DNA of 6,237 nucleotides from Candidatus Woesebacteria bacterium (GCA_020052895.1 JAGVOE010000006.1:1-6237), one strand, 5' to 3'. Positions 1 to 5,308 are shown, numbered from the stretch's first letter. Translations and numbers: made by a program. Notes: a model not told the origin generated them from the sequence alone.

Positions 1-969
1 AATAATCTCAACATAATCGATCTCCGTCCAGTCACTCGCCAAATCAAACTCCATCTCTCGACTGACGAACTTGGTCTTATCGTACACTTCTCTGGCTACA
101 TATCTAAACAAATTCTTTACCAGCTCCATATTGTCTCGGTAATCCGCAAAGGCCCAGTACCACTCACACTGGTAAAACTCCGGGAGATGTTCATCGTCCA
201 TACCCTCATTGCGGAAGTTTGGCCCAATAGTATAAATTTTTTCAAAGCCGGCTCCTATCAATCTTTTTTGGTAGAGTTCGGTTGATATTCTCAGAAAGAA
301 ATCTTGATCAATCGCATTCATATGGGTGGTAAAGGGTTTGGCATCAGCCCCTCCGGTGACGCTTTCCAGTATCGGTGTCTCCACCTCAATAAACCCCTGT
401 TCCTTCAAATAACTTCTGGTCACCTCCCAAAACTTAGCCTTTCTCTCAAATCTTCTTATTTTTTCGGGATTCATCAAAAGATCCAGATATCTTTTACGAA
501 AAGCTTCATCAGGATCCGTAATCCCCATCCATTTATCTGGCAAGGGTAGCCTAGACTTGGTTAGAAGCTTAATCTCCTTCACTTGTAACGATACCTCACC
601 GGTTCTGGTCTTCACGATTGTTCCTGCGGCTTGCACAAAGTCTCCAATATCCAGAAGTTCTAGATCAGCAAACCCCAAACCCTGGCTTTCCTTGTCCGTC
701 GGCTTCATCTCATCAGCTCGAATAAAAAGTTGGATTCTTCCCGTCTGATCTTGAATCTGGCCAAAAATCAATTTTCCATGCTCTCTCCAAGCCATCAGTC
801 TACCGGCCAAAGTTATTTTTCTTCCTTCATACTTCTCAAAATTTTCTACAACCTCTTGGTTTTCGGCTTCTTTCTCTGATCTGGCCGGATACAACTCAAT
901 CCCCATCAATTTCAGGGTTTCAATCTTCTTTGCTCTTTCTTTTAAGATTTCGTCAAGTCTGCTGGCCAT
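1..969 (-). CDS. lysS: Lysyl-tRNA synthetase, class II (3' partial)
   Basis: Charges tRNA-Lys with lysine in the cytoplasm, using ATP. 323 residues are visible from the ATG at 969 and the frame stays open to the left edge; the family is about 490-510 aa, so roughly a third is missing, including class II motif 3. The N-terminal OB-fold anticodon domain spans about residues 50-135 (ITLAGRLMAWREHGK, then QDQTGRIQLFIR). The bridging FRKRYLDLL is at 157-165. Motif 1 is near GFIEVETPIL at 192-201. GGADAKPFTTHMNA (206-219) is the LysRS-type segment that separates it from AspRS and AsnRS. Motif 2 is FRNEG...HLPEF at 252-265. It departs from the usual pattern in having P250 before N251 and HLPEF instead of HNPEF, which suggests a divergent lineage. 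It is the last visible gene of the minus-strand convoy, 19 bp after argS. The leader has no clear Shine-Dalgarno sequence. Confidence 0.93.
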   Translation of the reverse strand, partial: MASRLDEILKERAKKIETLKLMGIELYPARSEKEAENQEVVENFEKYEGRKITLAGRLMAWREHGKLIFGQIQDQTGRIQLFIRADEMKPTDKESQGLGFADLELLDIGDFVQAAGTIVKTRTGEVSLQVKEIKLLTKSRLPLPDKWMGITDPDEAFRKRYLDLLMNPEKIRRFERKAKFWEVTRSYLKEQGFIEVETPILESVTGGADAKPFTTHMNAIDQDFFLRISTELYQKRLIGAGFEKIYTIGPNFRNEGMDDEHLPEFYQCEWYWAFADYRDNMELVKNLFRYVAREVYDKTKFVSREMEFDLASDWTEIDYVEII

Positions 970-988
970 GATTCTATTCTACCAGTCA

Positions 989-2686
989 CTACATCTTTTC
1001 TACTGTCTCAATTCCCAGAATTTCTAAGCCATTCTTTATCGCTAGCCTCGTCACCGCCACCAAAAGCAATCTTAGGTCTTGTTCCTTCACCCCAATCACT
1101 CTGTTTCGATCGTAAAAACTATTAAATTTTTGTGACAGTTCAAAAAGCGTCTGGCAAACCAGGTGCGGCGCAAAGTTTTTGGCCGCGCTCTCTACCATTT
1201 CTCCTCCACCAACTCTCAGCACCAGCCAGCTAGCTAACCTTCTCTCATCCTCATTCAGCCTAAAATTTCTTGAGTTCTTGAGTTCTTGAGTTCTAGAGTT
1301 CTTGAGTATCCCTTTCGTTCTCACATAGACATACTGCAAGTAAGGCCCACTGTTTCCTTCCATACTCAATGCTTCTTCCCATTTAAACTCAAAGTTAATC
1401 TCTGGCGACCTTCTCAGCTCGTTGTACTTCATCGCGCCCAGCCCTATTTTCTCGGCATTATCTTCGGCTACTTCCTCTTTGGCTCTCTGTCTGGCCTCTT
1501 CACCGGCTCGAAAAATCAAGTCTTCCAGCTTAATGTTGGTGCCTTTTCTAGTGCTCATTTTTTCCCCACCTACCGTCATTAGTCCATGAGCCACATGTTT
1601 AAACTCCACCGTCTTGGCGTCTTCCCACAGCCGTCTTGCCGCTTCAAATACTTGGCGAAAGTGCGGTGTCTGTTCCGACCCCACCTCATACACATAAAGA
1701 TCAGACTTTAAGTCTGGCTCATCCAATCTCTTCCGAATAGTAGCTAGGTCACGAGTAAAGTAAGTGGTAGTCCCATCCGACTTTCTGAGCATGGCCGGCG
1801 GCATAAACTCTTTTCCATCTCTCTCAAACTTTACGATCAATGCCCCGCCTTCACCCTCAACTGCTACCCCGGTCTCCATTGCTTCTTCAATAATCACCGG
1901 CATCATTTTTTCGTAAGAGCTTTCCCCATACTGATGTTCAAAGCTTACTTCCAGCTTTTCATAGATTGCCTCAAATTCTTTCATCGAAACTTCGATACAT
2001 GCTTTCCATATCTTTCTTGCAGATTCATCACCACTCTCCAATCTTACAAACGCCTCTCTCGCCTTATCTTTCAATTCAGGTTCCTCCTCGATCTGCTTAT
2101 TAAACTCTATATAAATGACCTCAAGATCTGACACTCTCATTTTAGACACTTCCAGTTTCTTTTCTTCCACCGCTGCAATTATCATCCCAAACTGTGTTCC
2201 CCAATCTCCTAGATGATTGTCACTAGTTACCTCCGCCCCGCTATGTCTATAAAGATTAAACAAAGCTTGGCCGATAATAGTCGATCTCAAGTGTCCCACC
2301 GAAAATCTCTTGGCAATATTAGGTGAGGAGTACTCTACCAGCACTTTTTTACCAGACATAAAGTCGGAGTCTAGACAATGATTACCACTCTTCAACATCT
2401 CTCTCAAGCCATCCACTAGCACTCCATCCCGAATCCAAAAGTTGATAAACCCAGGTCCGGCTACCTCCATTTTTTCCACTATCTCCATTAGTCTTTCGTC
2501 TTTCGTCAGTCTTACTACCACTTCTTGAGCCAGGTCCCGTGGACTCTTTCCTAGTTCTTTGGCCATCACCATAGCGATGTTTGAAGCATAATCACCTCGT
2601 CTTTCATCACCGGGGTGTTCTACCGAAAAGTTTTGCTGTCCATAGACCCCTTCGATCGCTTTATATATTTGCTCCCGTATCTTCAT
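989..2686 (-). CDS. argS: Arginyl-tRNA synthetase, with an in-frame 8-bp repeat insert
   Basis: Class I synthetase charging tRNA-Arg with arginine. The 565 aa are a normal length. The N-terminal additional domain covers about 1-85 (GDYASNIAMVMAKELGKSP). The nucleotide-binding signature is in SSPNIAKRFSVGHLRSTIIG at 120-139; the HIGH motif reads SVGH (129-132), so its first His is Ser. DNHLGDWGTQFG follows at 156-167 and the KMSKS motif is KMSTRKG at 376-382. The C-terminal DALR anticodon domain covers about 477-565, with FNSFYDRNRV and a normal end (NGLEILGIE). Residues 460-475 are encoded by an 8-bp tandem repeat and sit in the variable linker between the catalytic and DALR domains, where an insert is least harmful. 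The ATG lies one base after the trxB stop, so translation is probably coupled. The HIGH change is unusual, but the rest of the site is intact, so I expect an active enzyme. Confidence 0.96.
   Translation of the reverse strand: MKIREQIYKAIEGVYGQQNFSVEHPGDERRGDYASNIAMVMAKELGKSPRDLAQEVVVRLTKDERLMEIVEKMEVAGPGFINFWIRDGVLVDGLREMLKSGNHCLDSDFMSGKKVLVEYSSPNIAKRFSVGHLRSTIIGQALFNLYRHSGAEVTSDNHLGDWGTQFGMIIAAVEEKKLEVSKMRVSDLEVIYIEFNKQIEEEPELKDKAREAFVRLESGDESARKIWKACIEVSMKEFEAIYEKLEVSFEHQYGESSYEKMMPVIIEEAMETGVAVEGEGGALIVKFERDGKEFMPPAMLRKSDGTTTYFTRDLATIRKRLDEPDLKSDLYVYEVGSEQTPHFRQVFEAARRLWEDAKTVEFKHVAHGLMTVGGEKMSTRKGTNIKLEDLIFRAGEEARQRAKEEVAEDNAEKIGLGAMKYNELRRSPEINFEFKWEEALSMEGNSGPYLQYVYVRTKGILKNSRTQELKNSRNFRLNEDERRLASWLVLRVGGGEMVESAAKNFAPHLVCQTLFELSQKFNSFYDRNRVIGVKEQDLRLLLVAVTRLAIKNGLEILGIETVEKM
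1269..1307 (-). repeat. 8-bp tandem repeat inside argS
   Basis: About 4.8 copies of the unit TTGAGTTC as read on the plus strand (GAACTCAA on the coding strand): three perfect units at 1270-1293, one with a single change (TAGAGTTC, 1294-1301), then a partial unit. It encodes LKNSRTQELKNSRNF in ArgS. It is the same unit, in the same orientation, as the array at 4371-4413. Confidence 0.95.
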
Positions 2687-2687
2687 T

Positions 2688-3674
2688 TCAGTAGCTTTGA
2701 GTATGCCCGGTTAAATACTTCTCGGCGTCAAGAGCGGCTTGGCAACCCATGCCGGCGGCCGTAATGGCCTGTTTATACTTAAAGTCCACCACATCTCCAG
2801 CACCAAAGACTCCGTCTATCGAGGTCATGGTCGGATAGCCTTCCAGCCAAACCTTCTCGTTCCCAAAGGTAATCCCTGTTTTTAAAAATCCCTTCTCATC
2901 CAAATCCACTTGACCCTTAAATAATTCTGTTGCCGGAAAATGCCCGATCGCCAAAAATAGCCCATCAACCTCCATCGTCGTGTAGGGGTCGACCCCCGTG
3001 TCGACCTTAGAGTTTTTGATTTTTAGAGTTTTTAGCTTCTCATCACCACTAACCCCGACCACCTCACTACTCCAAATTATTTTGATTTTAGAATTTGCTT
3101 TTATCCTCTCTTGCATTATCTTACTGGCCTTGAGTTCATCGCGACGATGAATCAGATAAACTTCTTTGGCATACTTAGCTAGAGCCAAAGCGTCCTCCAT
3201 GGCCGCGTCACCGCCGCCCACCACCGCCGTCACCTTATCTCGAAAAAAAGCTGCATCGCAAACCGCACAAGTACTGACACCCCGACCCATGAATTTTTCC
3301 TCTCCCAACCCCAACATTTTTGAAGACGCTCCAGTCGAGATAATAATGGCTTTAGCCAAAAATTCAGAATCTCCTACCCAAACTTTCTTTATTTCCCCGT
3401 TCAACTCTACTTTCGTCACGTTTTCATAGCGCACCTCTGCTCCAAACTTTTTAGCTTGAGCCTCCATGTCCATCATCAAATCCGGACCCAACACCCCATC
3501 TTTAAAACCAGGAAAATTTTCTACCTCGGTCGTATTCATCAGCTGTCCTCCGGCCTGTACTCCGGCTAAGACTAATACCGAAAGCGTCGCTCGTGACAAA
3601 TACAAAGCCGCTGTGTACCCACTCGGCCCACCTCCAATAATCACCACATCCCATTTTTTATCTTCCAATATCAT
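2688..3674 (-). CDS. trxB: Thioredoxin-disulfide reductase
   Basis: FAD enzyme that uses NADPH to reduce oxidised thioredoxin, here presumably the TrxA encoded just upstream. The 328 aa are close to the usual 310-330. The FAD-binding GGGPSG is at 14-19 and GGQLMNTTEVENFPGF at 42-57. The redox-active pair is CAVC at 136-139 (often CATC in relatives). The NADPH domain has GGGDAAMED (153-161) and HRRDELKAS (176-184). The C-terminal FAD signature is GAGDVVDFKYKQAITAAG at 291-308. All key residues are present. Residues 224-234 (VDTGVDPYTTM) are encoded by a GC-rich palindrome that looks inserted in a turn before EVDGLFLAIGH. The ATG at 3674 is preceded only by A/T-rich sequence. The gene is separated from trxA by 116 bp holding a long palindrome, and ends one base before argS. 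Confidence 0.96.
   Translation of the reverse strand: MILEDKKWDVVIIGGGPSGYTAALYLSRATLSVLVLAGVQAGGQLMNTTEVENFPGFKDGVLGPDLMMDMEAQAKKFGAEVRYENVTKVELNGEIKKVWVGDSEFLAKAIIISTGASSKMLGLGEEKFMGRGVSTCAVCDAAFFRDKVTAVVGGGDAAMEDALALAKYAKEVYLIHRRDELKASKIMQERIKANSKIKIIWSSEVVGVSGDEKLKTLKIKNSKVDTGVDPYTTMEVDGLFLAIGHFPATELFKGQVDLDEKGFLKTGITFGNEKVWLEGYPTMTSIDGVFGAGDVVDFKYKQAITAAGMGCQAALDAEKYLTGHTQSY
2982..3006. repeat. GC-rich palindromic element inside trxB
   Basis: The segment holds the perfect 12-bp palindrome GGGGTCGACCCC (2985-2996) and overlapping inverted arms GGTCGAC (2987-2993) and GTCGACC (3000-3006) around a 6-base loop. The GTAGGGG edge resembles dispersed GTAGGGG...CCCCTAC palindromes that I remember from many environmental genomes. 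It is far more GC-rich than the A/T-rich DNA beside it and stays in frame, adding about VDTGVDPYTTM to TrxB. That it was inserted is inferred. Confidence 0.7.
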
Positions 3675-3694
3675 TTTTTATTTAAGTTTTGACA

Positions 3695-3782
3695 ATGGTG
3701 CAGAAGTCTAGCAAACAACCGCACGCAGGCGGGAACCCGCTTGCGGGAGATCCGAGTACGGTTTTTGCGGACTTCGAACCAT
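3695..3782. repeat. 88-bp long-stem palindrome between trxA and trxB
   Basis: Four nested arms pair in order: ATGGT (3695-3699) with ACCAT (3778-3782), GAAGTC (3703-3708) with GACTTC (3770-3775), GCAAA (3711-3715) with TTTGC (3764-3768), and AACCG (3717-3721) with CGGTT (3759-3763). That gives 21 base pairs with small interruptions. The apex holds two competing GC hairpins, GCGGG-AA-CCCGC (3729-3740) and CCCGC-TT-GCGGG (3736-3747). Neither strand has a T tract after it, so it is not a standard intrinsic terminator. It could be an RNA structure setting trxA/trxB ratios, or a small mobile palindromic element. Confidence 0.8.
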
Positions 3783-3790
3783 CTCGAAGA

Positions 3791-4114
3791 TTATTTAGTA
3801 ACCTTTTCAATCATCTGCACATAAGCATCTTTGCCCCCAAAACCTACTTGACGAGCAACTTCTTTACCTTTTAAGAAAAGGATTACCGTTGGAATACTCA
3901 TTACTCCATAGTCTCCAGCTACCTTTGAGTTGGCATCTACATCTACTTTCCCCACCATAATTTTACTTTCGTATGTCACGGCTAGCTCGTCCACTATTGG
4001 AGACACTAGTCGACATGGCCCGCACCAGTCAGCATAAAAATCAACTAGCACTGGGCTGTCCGACTTAAGTACTTCCTCGTCAAAGTTTTGGTCTGTAAAT
4101 CTGGCTACACTCAT
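3791..4114 (-). CDS. trxA: Thioredoxin
   Basis: Small cytoplasmic disulfide reductase. Its dithiol is recycled by thioredoxin reductase, whose gene follows. The 107 aa match the canonical length. The active site is WCGPC at 30-34, the buried Asp is D25 (VLVDFYADWCGPC), and the cis-proline is P75 in SIPTVILF. The glycine-containing strand QVGFGGK is at 89-95. There is no signal peptide or extra domain, so it is an ordinary thioredoxin rather than an exported or fused one. The ATG at 4114 gives the standard N-terminus and lies 23 bp after the repressor stop, in an A/T-rich gap without a Shine-Dalgarno sequence. Cotranscription with the repressor is very likely, which suggests thiol-stress control of the pair. 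Confidence 0.97.
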   Translation of the reverse strand: MSVARFTDQNFDEEVLKSDSPVLVDFYADWCGPCRLVSPIVDELAVTYESKIMVGKVDVDANSKVAGDYGVMSIPTVILFLKGKEVARQVGFGGKDAYVQMIEKVTK

Positions 4115-4137
4115 ATATTTTTATTTGTAAATGTTAA

Positions 4138-4365
4138 TTAAAGGTATCTCTTTAGTAGTTTAGCGTATTCTTCTTTATTACAACTATCGACAGCATCCGC
4201 AAGTAGAGCTTTGGCGACACTCTTAAGTGAGCTCATCGACGCTACCACCTGAGTCACCACCGCCTCGCACTTCTTATCCTCCGAGATCATCTTTTCAACC
4301 CCCCCCACCTGCCCCTGGATTCTTTTCAGCGCCACCTGCAATTTTTTCTTTTCATCTATATTCAT
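4138..4365 (-). CDS. CsoR/CstR-family repressor, probably thiol or persulfide sensing
   Basis: A 75-aa all-helical DUF156 (CsoR/RcnR/FrmR/CstR) transcriptional repressor. The family hallmark is LKRIQGQVGGVEKMISEDKKC at 13-33. The first conserved cysteine is C33 and the last C62. The copper ligand His of CsoR (LLEDHLRHC) is Ala here: LLADAVDSC, A58. The Tyr often preceding the first Cys is K32. Two Cys without the His, plus an ASxSSL segment (42-47), is what I recall of the persulfide sensor CstR, so Cu(I) sensing is unlikely. The start at 4365 gives the family N-terminus; the frame is open further up, but that part overlaps the membrane gene and lies upstream of the predicted promoter. A likely operator lies in its own promoter and trxA follows by 23 bp, so autoregulation and thioredoxin control are inferred. 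Confidence 0.88.
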   Translation of the reverse strand: MNIDEKKKLQVALKRIQGQVGGVEKMISEDKKCEAVVTQVVASMSSLKSVAKALLADAVDSCNKEEYAKLLKRYL

Positions 4366-4370
4366 ATTGT

Positions 4371-4413
4371 CTTGAGTTCTTGAGTTCTTGAGTTCTTGAG
4401 TTCTTGAGTTCTT
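4371..4413 (-). repeat. 8-bp tandem repeat forming the repressor mRNA leader
   Basis: Five perfect head-to-tail copies of TTGAGTTC as read on the plus strand (4372-4411), with flanking bases extending the period. On the transcribed minus strand the unit is GAACTCAA. The array lies between the predicted -10 and the repressor ATG, so it makes up nearly all of the predicted leader. It lacks an internal Shine-Dalgarno sequence and should be largely unstructured. Confidence 0.97.
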
Positions 4414-4415
4414 TA

Positions 4416-4445
4416 AATATACCCCCCGTGGTATGCCCTTGTCAA
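4416..4445 (-). promoter_or_regulatory. Promoter of the repressor-trxA-trxB unit
   Basis: On the minus strand, a perfect -35 TTGACA (4440-4445) is separated by 18 bp from a -10 TATATT (4416-4421), a five of six match. Transcription would begin near 4407-4410, about 44 nt before the ATG at 4365. It begins within 4 bp of the membrane gene stop codon, so the repressor-thioredoxin block has its own promoter inside the larger convoy. Confidence 0.72.
4418..4435 (-). promoter_or_regulatory. Predicted CsoR/CstR-type operator
   Basis: Inverted repeat ATACC (4419-4423) and GGTAT (4430-4434) around a 6-bp C-rich centre. This resembles the TACCC...GGGTA operators, with G/C tract and A/T flanks, described for the CsoR/CstR family. 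It fills the promoter spacer and touches the -10, so a bound repressor would block RNA polymerase. The gene of such a repressor starts 53 bp downstream. Confidence 0.65.
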
Positions 4446-4448
4446 ACC

Positions 4449-5000
4449 CTAAAATCTGAAGGCCAGTAAAACAAACACCATAGTTACCACTATCACGAAC
4501 CATCGTTTTTCTTCCAGGCTCACTACCCTCTTTATCTGCCAAAACCACTGTTCGAATCTCTCTTTATTCCAAAAGTAATCAAAAATCAAGTCAAACACTA
4601 GATGAATCCCTATTCCTAGCATAAAGCCTCTCCCAAACGGACTGATAATACTGGTTAGGGTCAGGATGGCCATTACTATCCATACGACTACAAAAAGAAA
4701 ACTTCTCATCACCAGTTCTTTCTGTTCATGTCTTTCATTAAGAAGCAAAATTAATCCCTCATCAAATTTTTTCCCGACAAATAAATCCTTCAGCCTCGTC
4801 CCCAAAGCTTCATCTGGTTTCATCAAAAAGCTATATACAAAACGATCAGTAAAAACAAACAAAAATCCCACCACCGCTCCCAAAAGCCACCAAAGTAGTC
4901 TCAGATCAAAGGTAAAGTTTCCGGAAAATACTTTTCCCAAAACTAACAAGGCCAAGGATCCAAACAACACATACTGATGCAGCGAAATCTTATCTCTCAT
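4449..5000 (-). CDS. Multi-pass membrane protein of unknown function
   Basis: I do not recognise this 183-aa protein. It has four or five hydrophobic segments: about 10-27, 34-52, 99-120, 122-143 and 166-182. Between the second and third lies a charged loop of about 45 residues (LKDLFVGKKFDEG, then LLNERHEQKE). The fourth segment carries H133, D137 and D141 (GIHLVFDLIFDYF), which could be a metal or polar site inside the membrane, followed by the aromatic stretch RFEQWFWQIKR (148-158). Similar HLxxDxxxDY...WQIKR proteins are familiar to me as conserved hypotheticals in CPR genomes, from memory only. The ATG overlaps the stop of the upstream gene in an ATGA, implying translational coupling and a shared role. 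It ends just before the repressor promoter. Confidence 0.85.
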   Translation of the reverse strand: MRDKISLHQYVLFGSLALLVLGKVFSGNFTFDLRLLWWLLGAVVGFLFVFTDRFVYSFLMKPDEALGTRLKDLFVGKKFDEGLILLLNERHEQKELVMRSFLFVVVWIVMAILTLTSIISPFGRGFMLGIGIHLVFDLIFDYFWNKERFEQWFWQIKRVVSLEEKRWFVIVVTMVFVLLAFRF

Positions 5001-5290
5001 GTCTTATTCATTCTAGCATCCTCCTTAACCTGTTTCAGTTTCCACATAAACATTTTTCCCTTACTTCTGGCTCCAGCGTCCATAACGAAGTTTTTGGCTT
5101 TTTCCACCTGATCTCTCGGCGTACTCTTAACCACTCTCATATAAATGGCCGTATGGGCCGTATCATTCAGGGCTACCGCCAAGCGGTAAGCATAGTCCTG
5201 CCACTCTCGACTAATTCTTTTTTGCTTTGATTCGTCTATCTCATACTTATCCAAGATCTTCGTCATCGAACTAAAGCCTATTTTATTCAT
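4997..5290 (-). CDS. Small conserved-looking protein of unknown function
   Basis: 97 aa, soluble and charged, with no signal peptide or membrane segment. Notable stretches are KYEIDESKQKRISREWQDYAYRLA (about 15-38) and DAGARSKGKMFMWKLKQVKED (71-91). The pattern resembles a short hypothetical family I recall from CPR genomes, but I know no function. It looks helical and rich in Lys and Arg, so binding to nucleic acid or to the coupled membrane protein is possible but not shown. I chose the ATG at 5290 because a -10 (TATAAT) lies just upstream at 5301-5306; the ATG 12 codons earlier (5326) would lie upstream of that promoter. The resulting leader is only a few bases, so the mRNA may be nearly leaderless. 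It is the first gene of the minus-strand convoy. Confidence 0.8.
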   Translation of the reverse strand: MNKIGFSSMTKILDKYEIDESKQKRISREWQDYAYRLAVALNDTAHTAIYMRVVKSTPRDQVEKAKNFVMDAGARSKGKMFMWKLKQVKEDARMNKT

Positions 5291-5300
5291 GGTTATCCCT

Positions 5301-5308
5301 ATTATAAT
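5301..5308. promoter_or_regulatory. Symmetric -10 element, possible bidirectional promoter
   Basis: ATTATAAT is a perfect palindrome, so TATAAT is read on the minus strand (5301-5306) and on the plus strand (5303-5308). The minus reading would serve the 97-aa gene starting at 5290. The plus reading faces the truncated ABC gene. I find no good -35 at normal spacing on either side, so the strength is uncertain. Confidence 0.5.

Noticed and set aside
1286..1582. Plus-strand frame of 98 codons opposite argS, and similar frames opposite lysS, trxB and the membrane gene.
   Set aside because: These are antisense shadows of well-supported genes, with no recognisable motifs.
3689..3717. Plus-strand promoter starting from TTGACA at 3689-3694.
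   Set aside because: No acceptable -10 occurs at 16-18 bp spacing and no plus-strand gene follows.
3695..3782. Intrinsic terminator after trxA.
   Set aside because: The stem is strong but neither side ends in a T tract, and trxB follows in the same direction.
3690..3790. Possible tRNA, because GGTTCGAAGTCC and a distal ACCA occur around the trxA-trxB gap.
   Set aside because: No cloverleaf forms: no matching 7-bp acceptor stem precedes the ACCA, and there is no D or anticodon arm. The pairing is a single long palindrome.
4371..4413. CRISPR array.
   Set aside because: Units are 8 bp, head to tail, without spacers, and no cas gene is present.
4366..4548. N-terminal extension of the repressor to an ATG at 4548 (136 aa in total).
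   Set aside because: It overlaps the membrane protein, lies upstream of the promoter at 4416-4445, and is open only because the 8-bp repeat has no stops in that direction. The family N-terminus fits the ATG at 4365.
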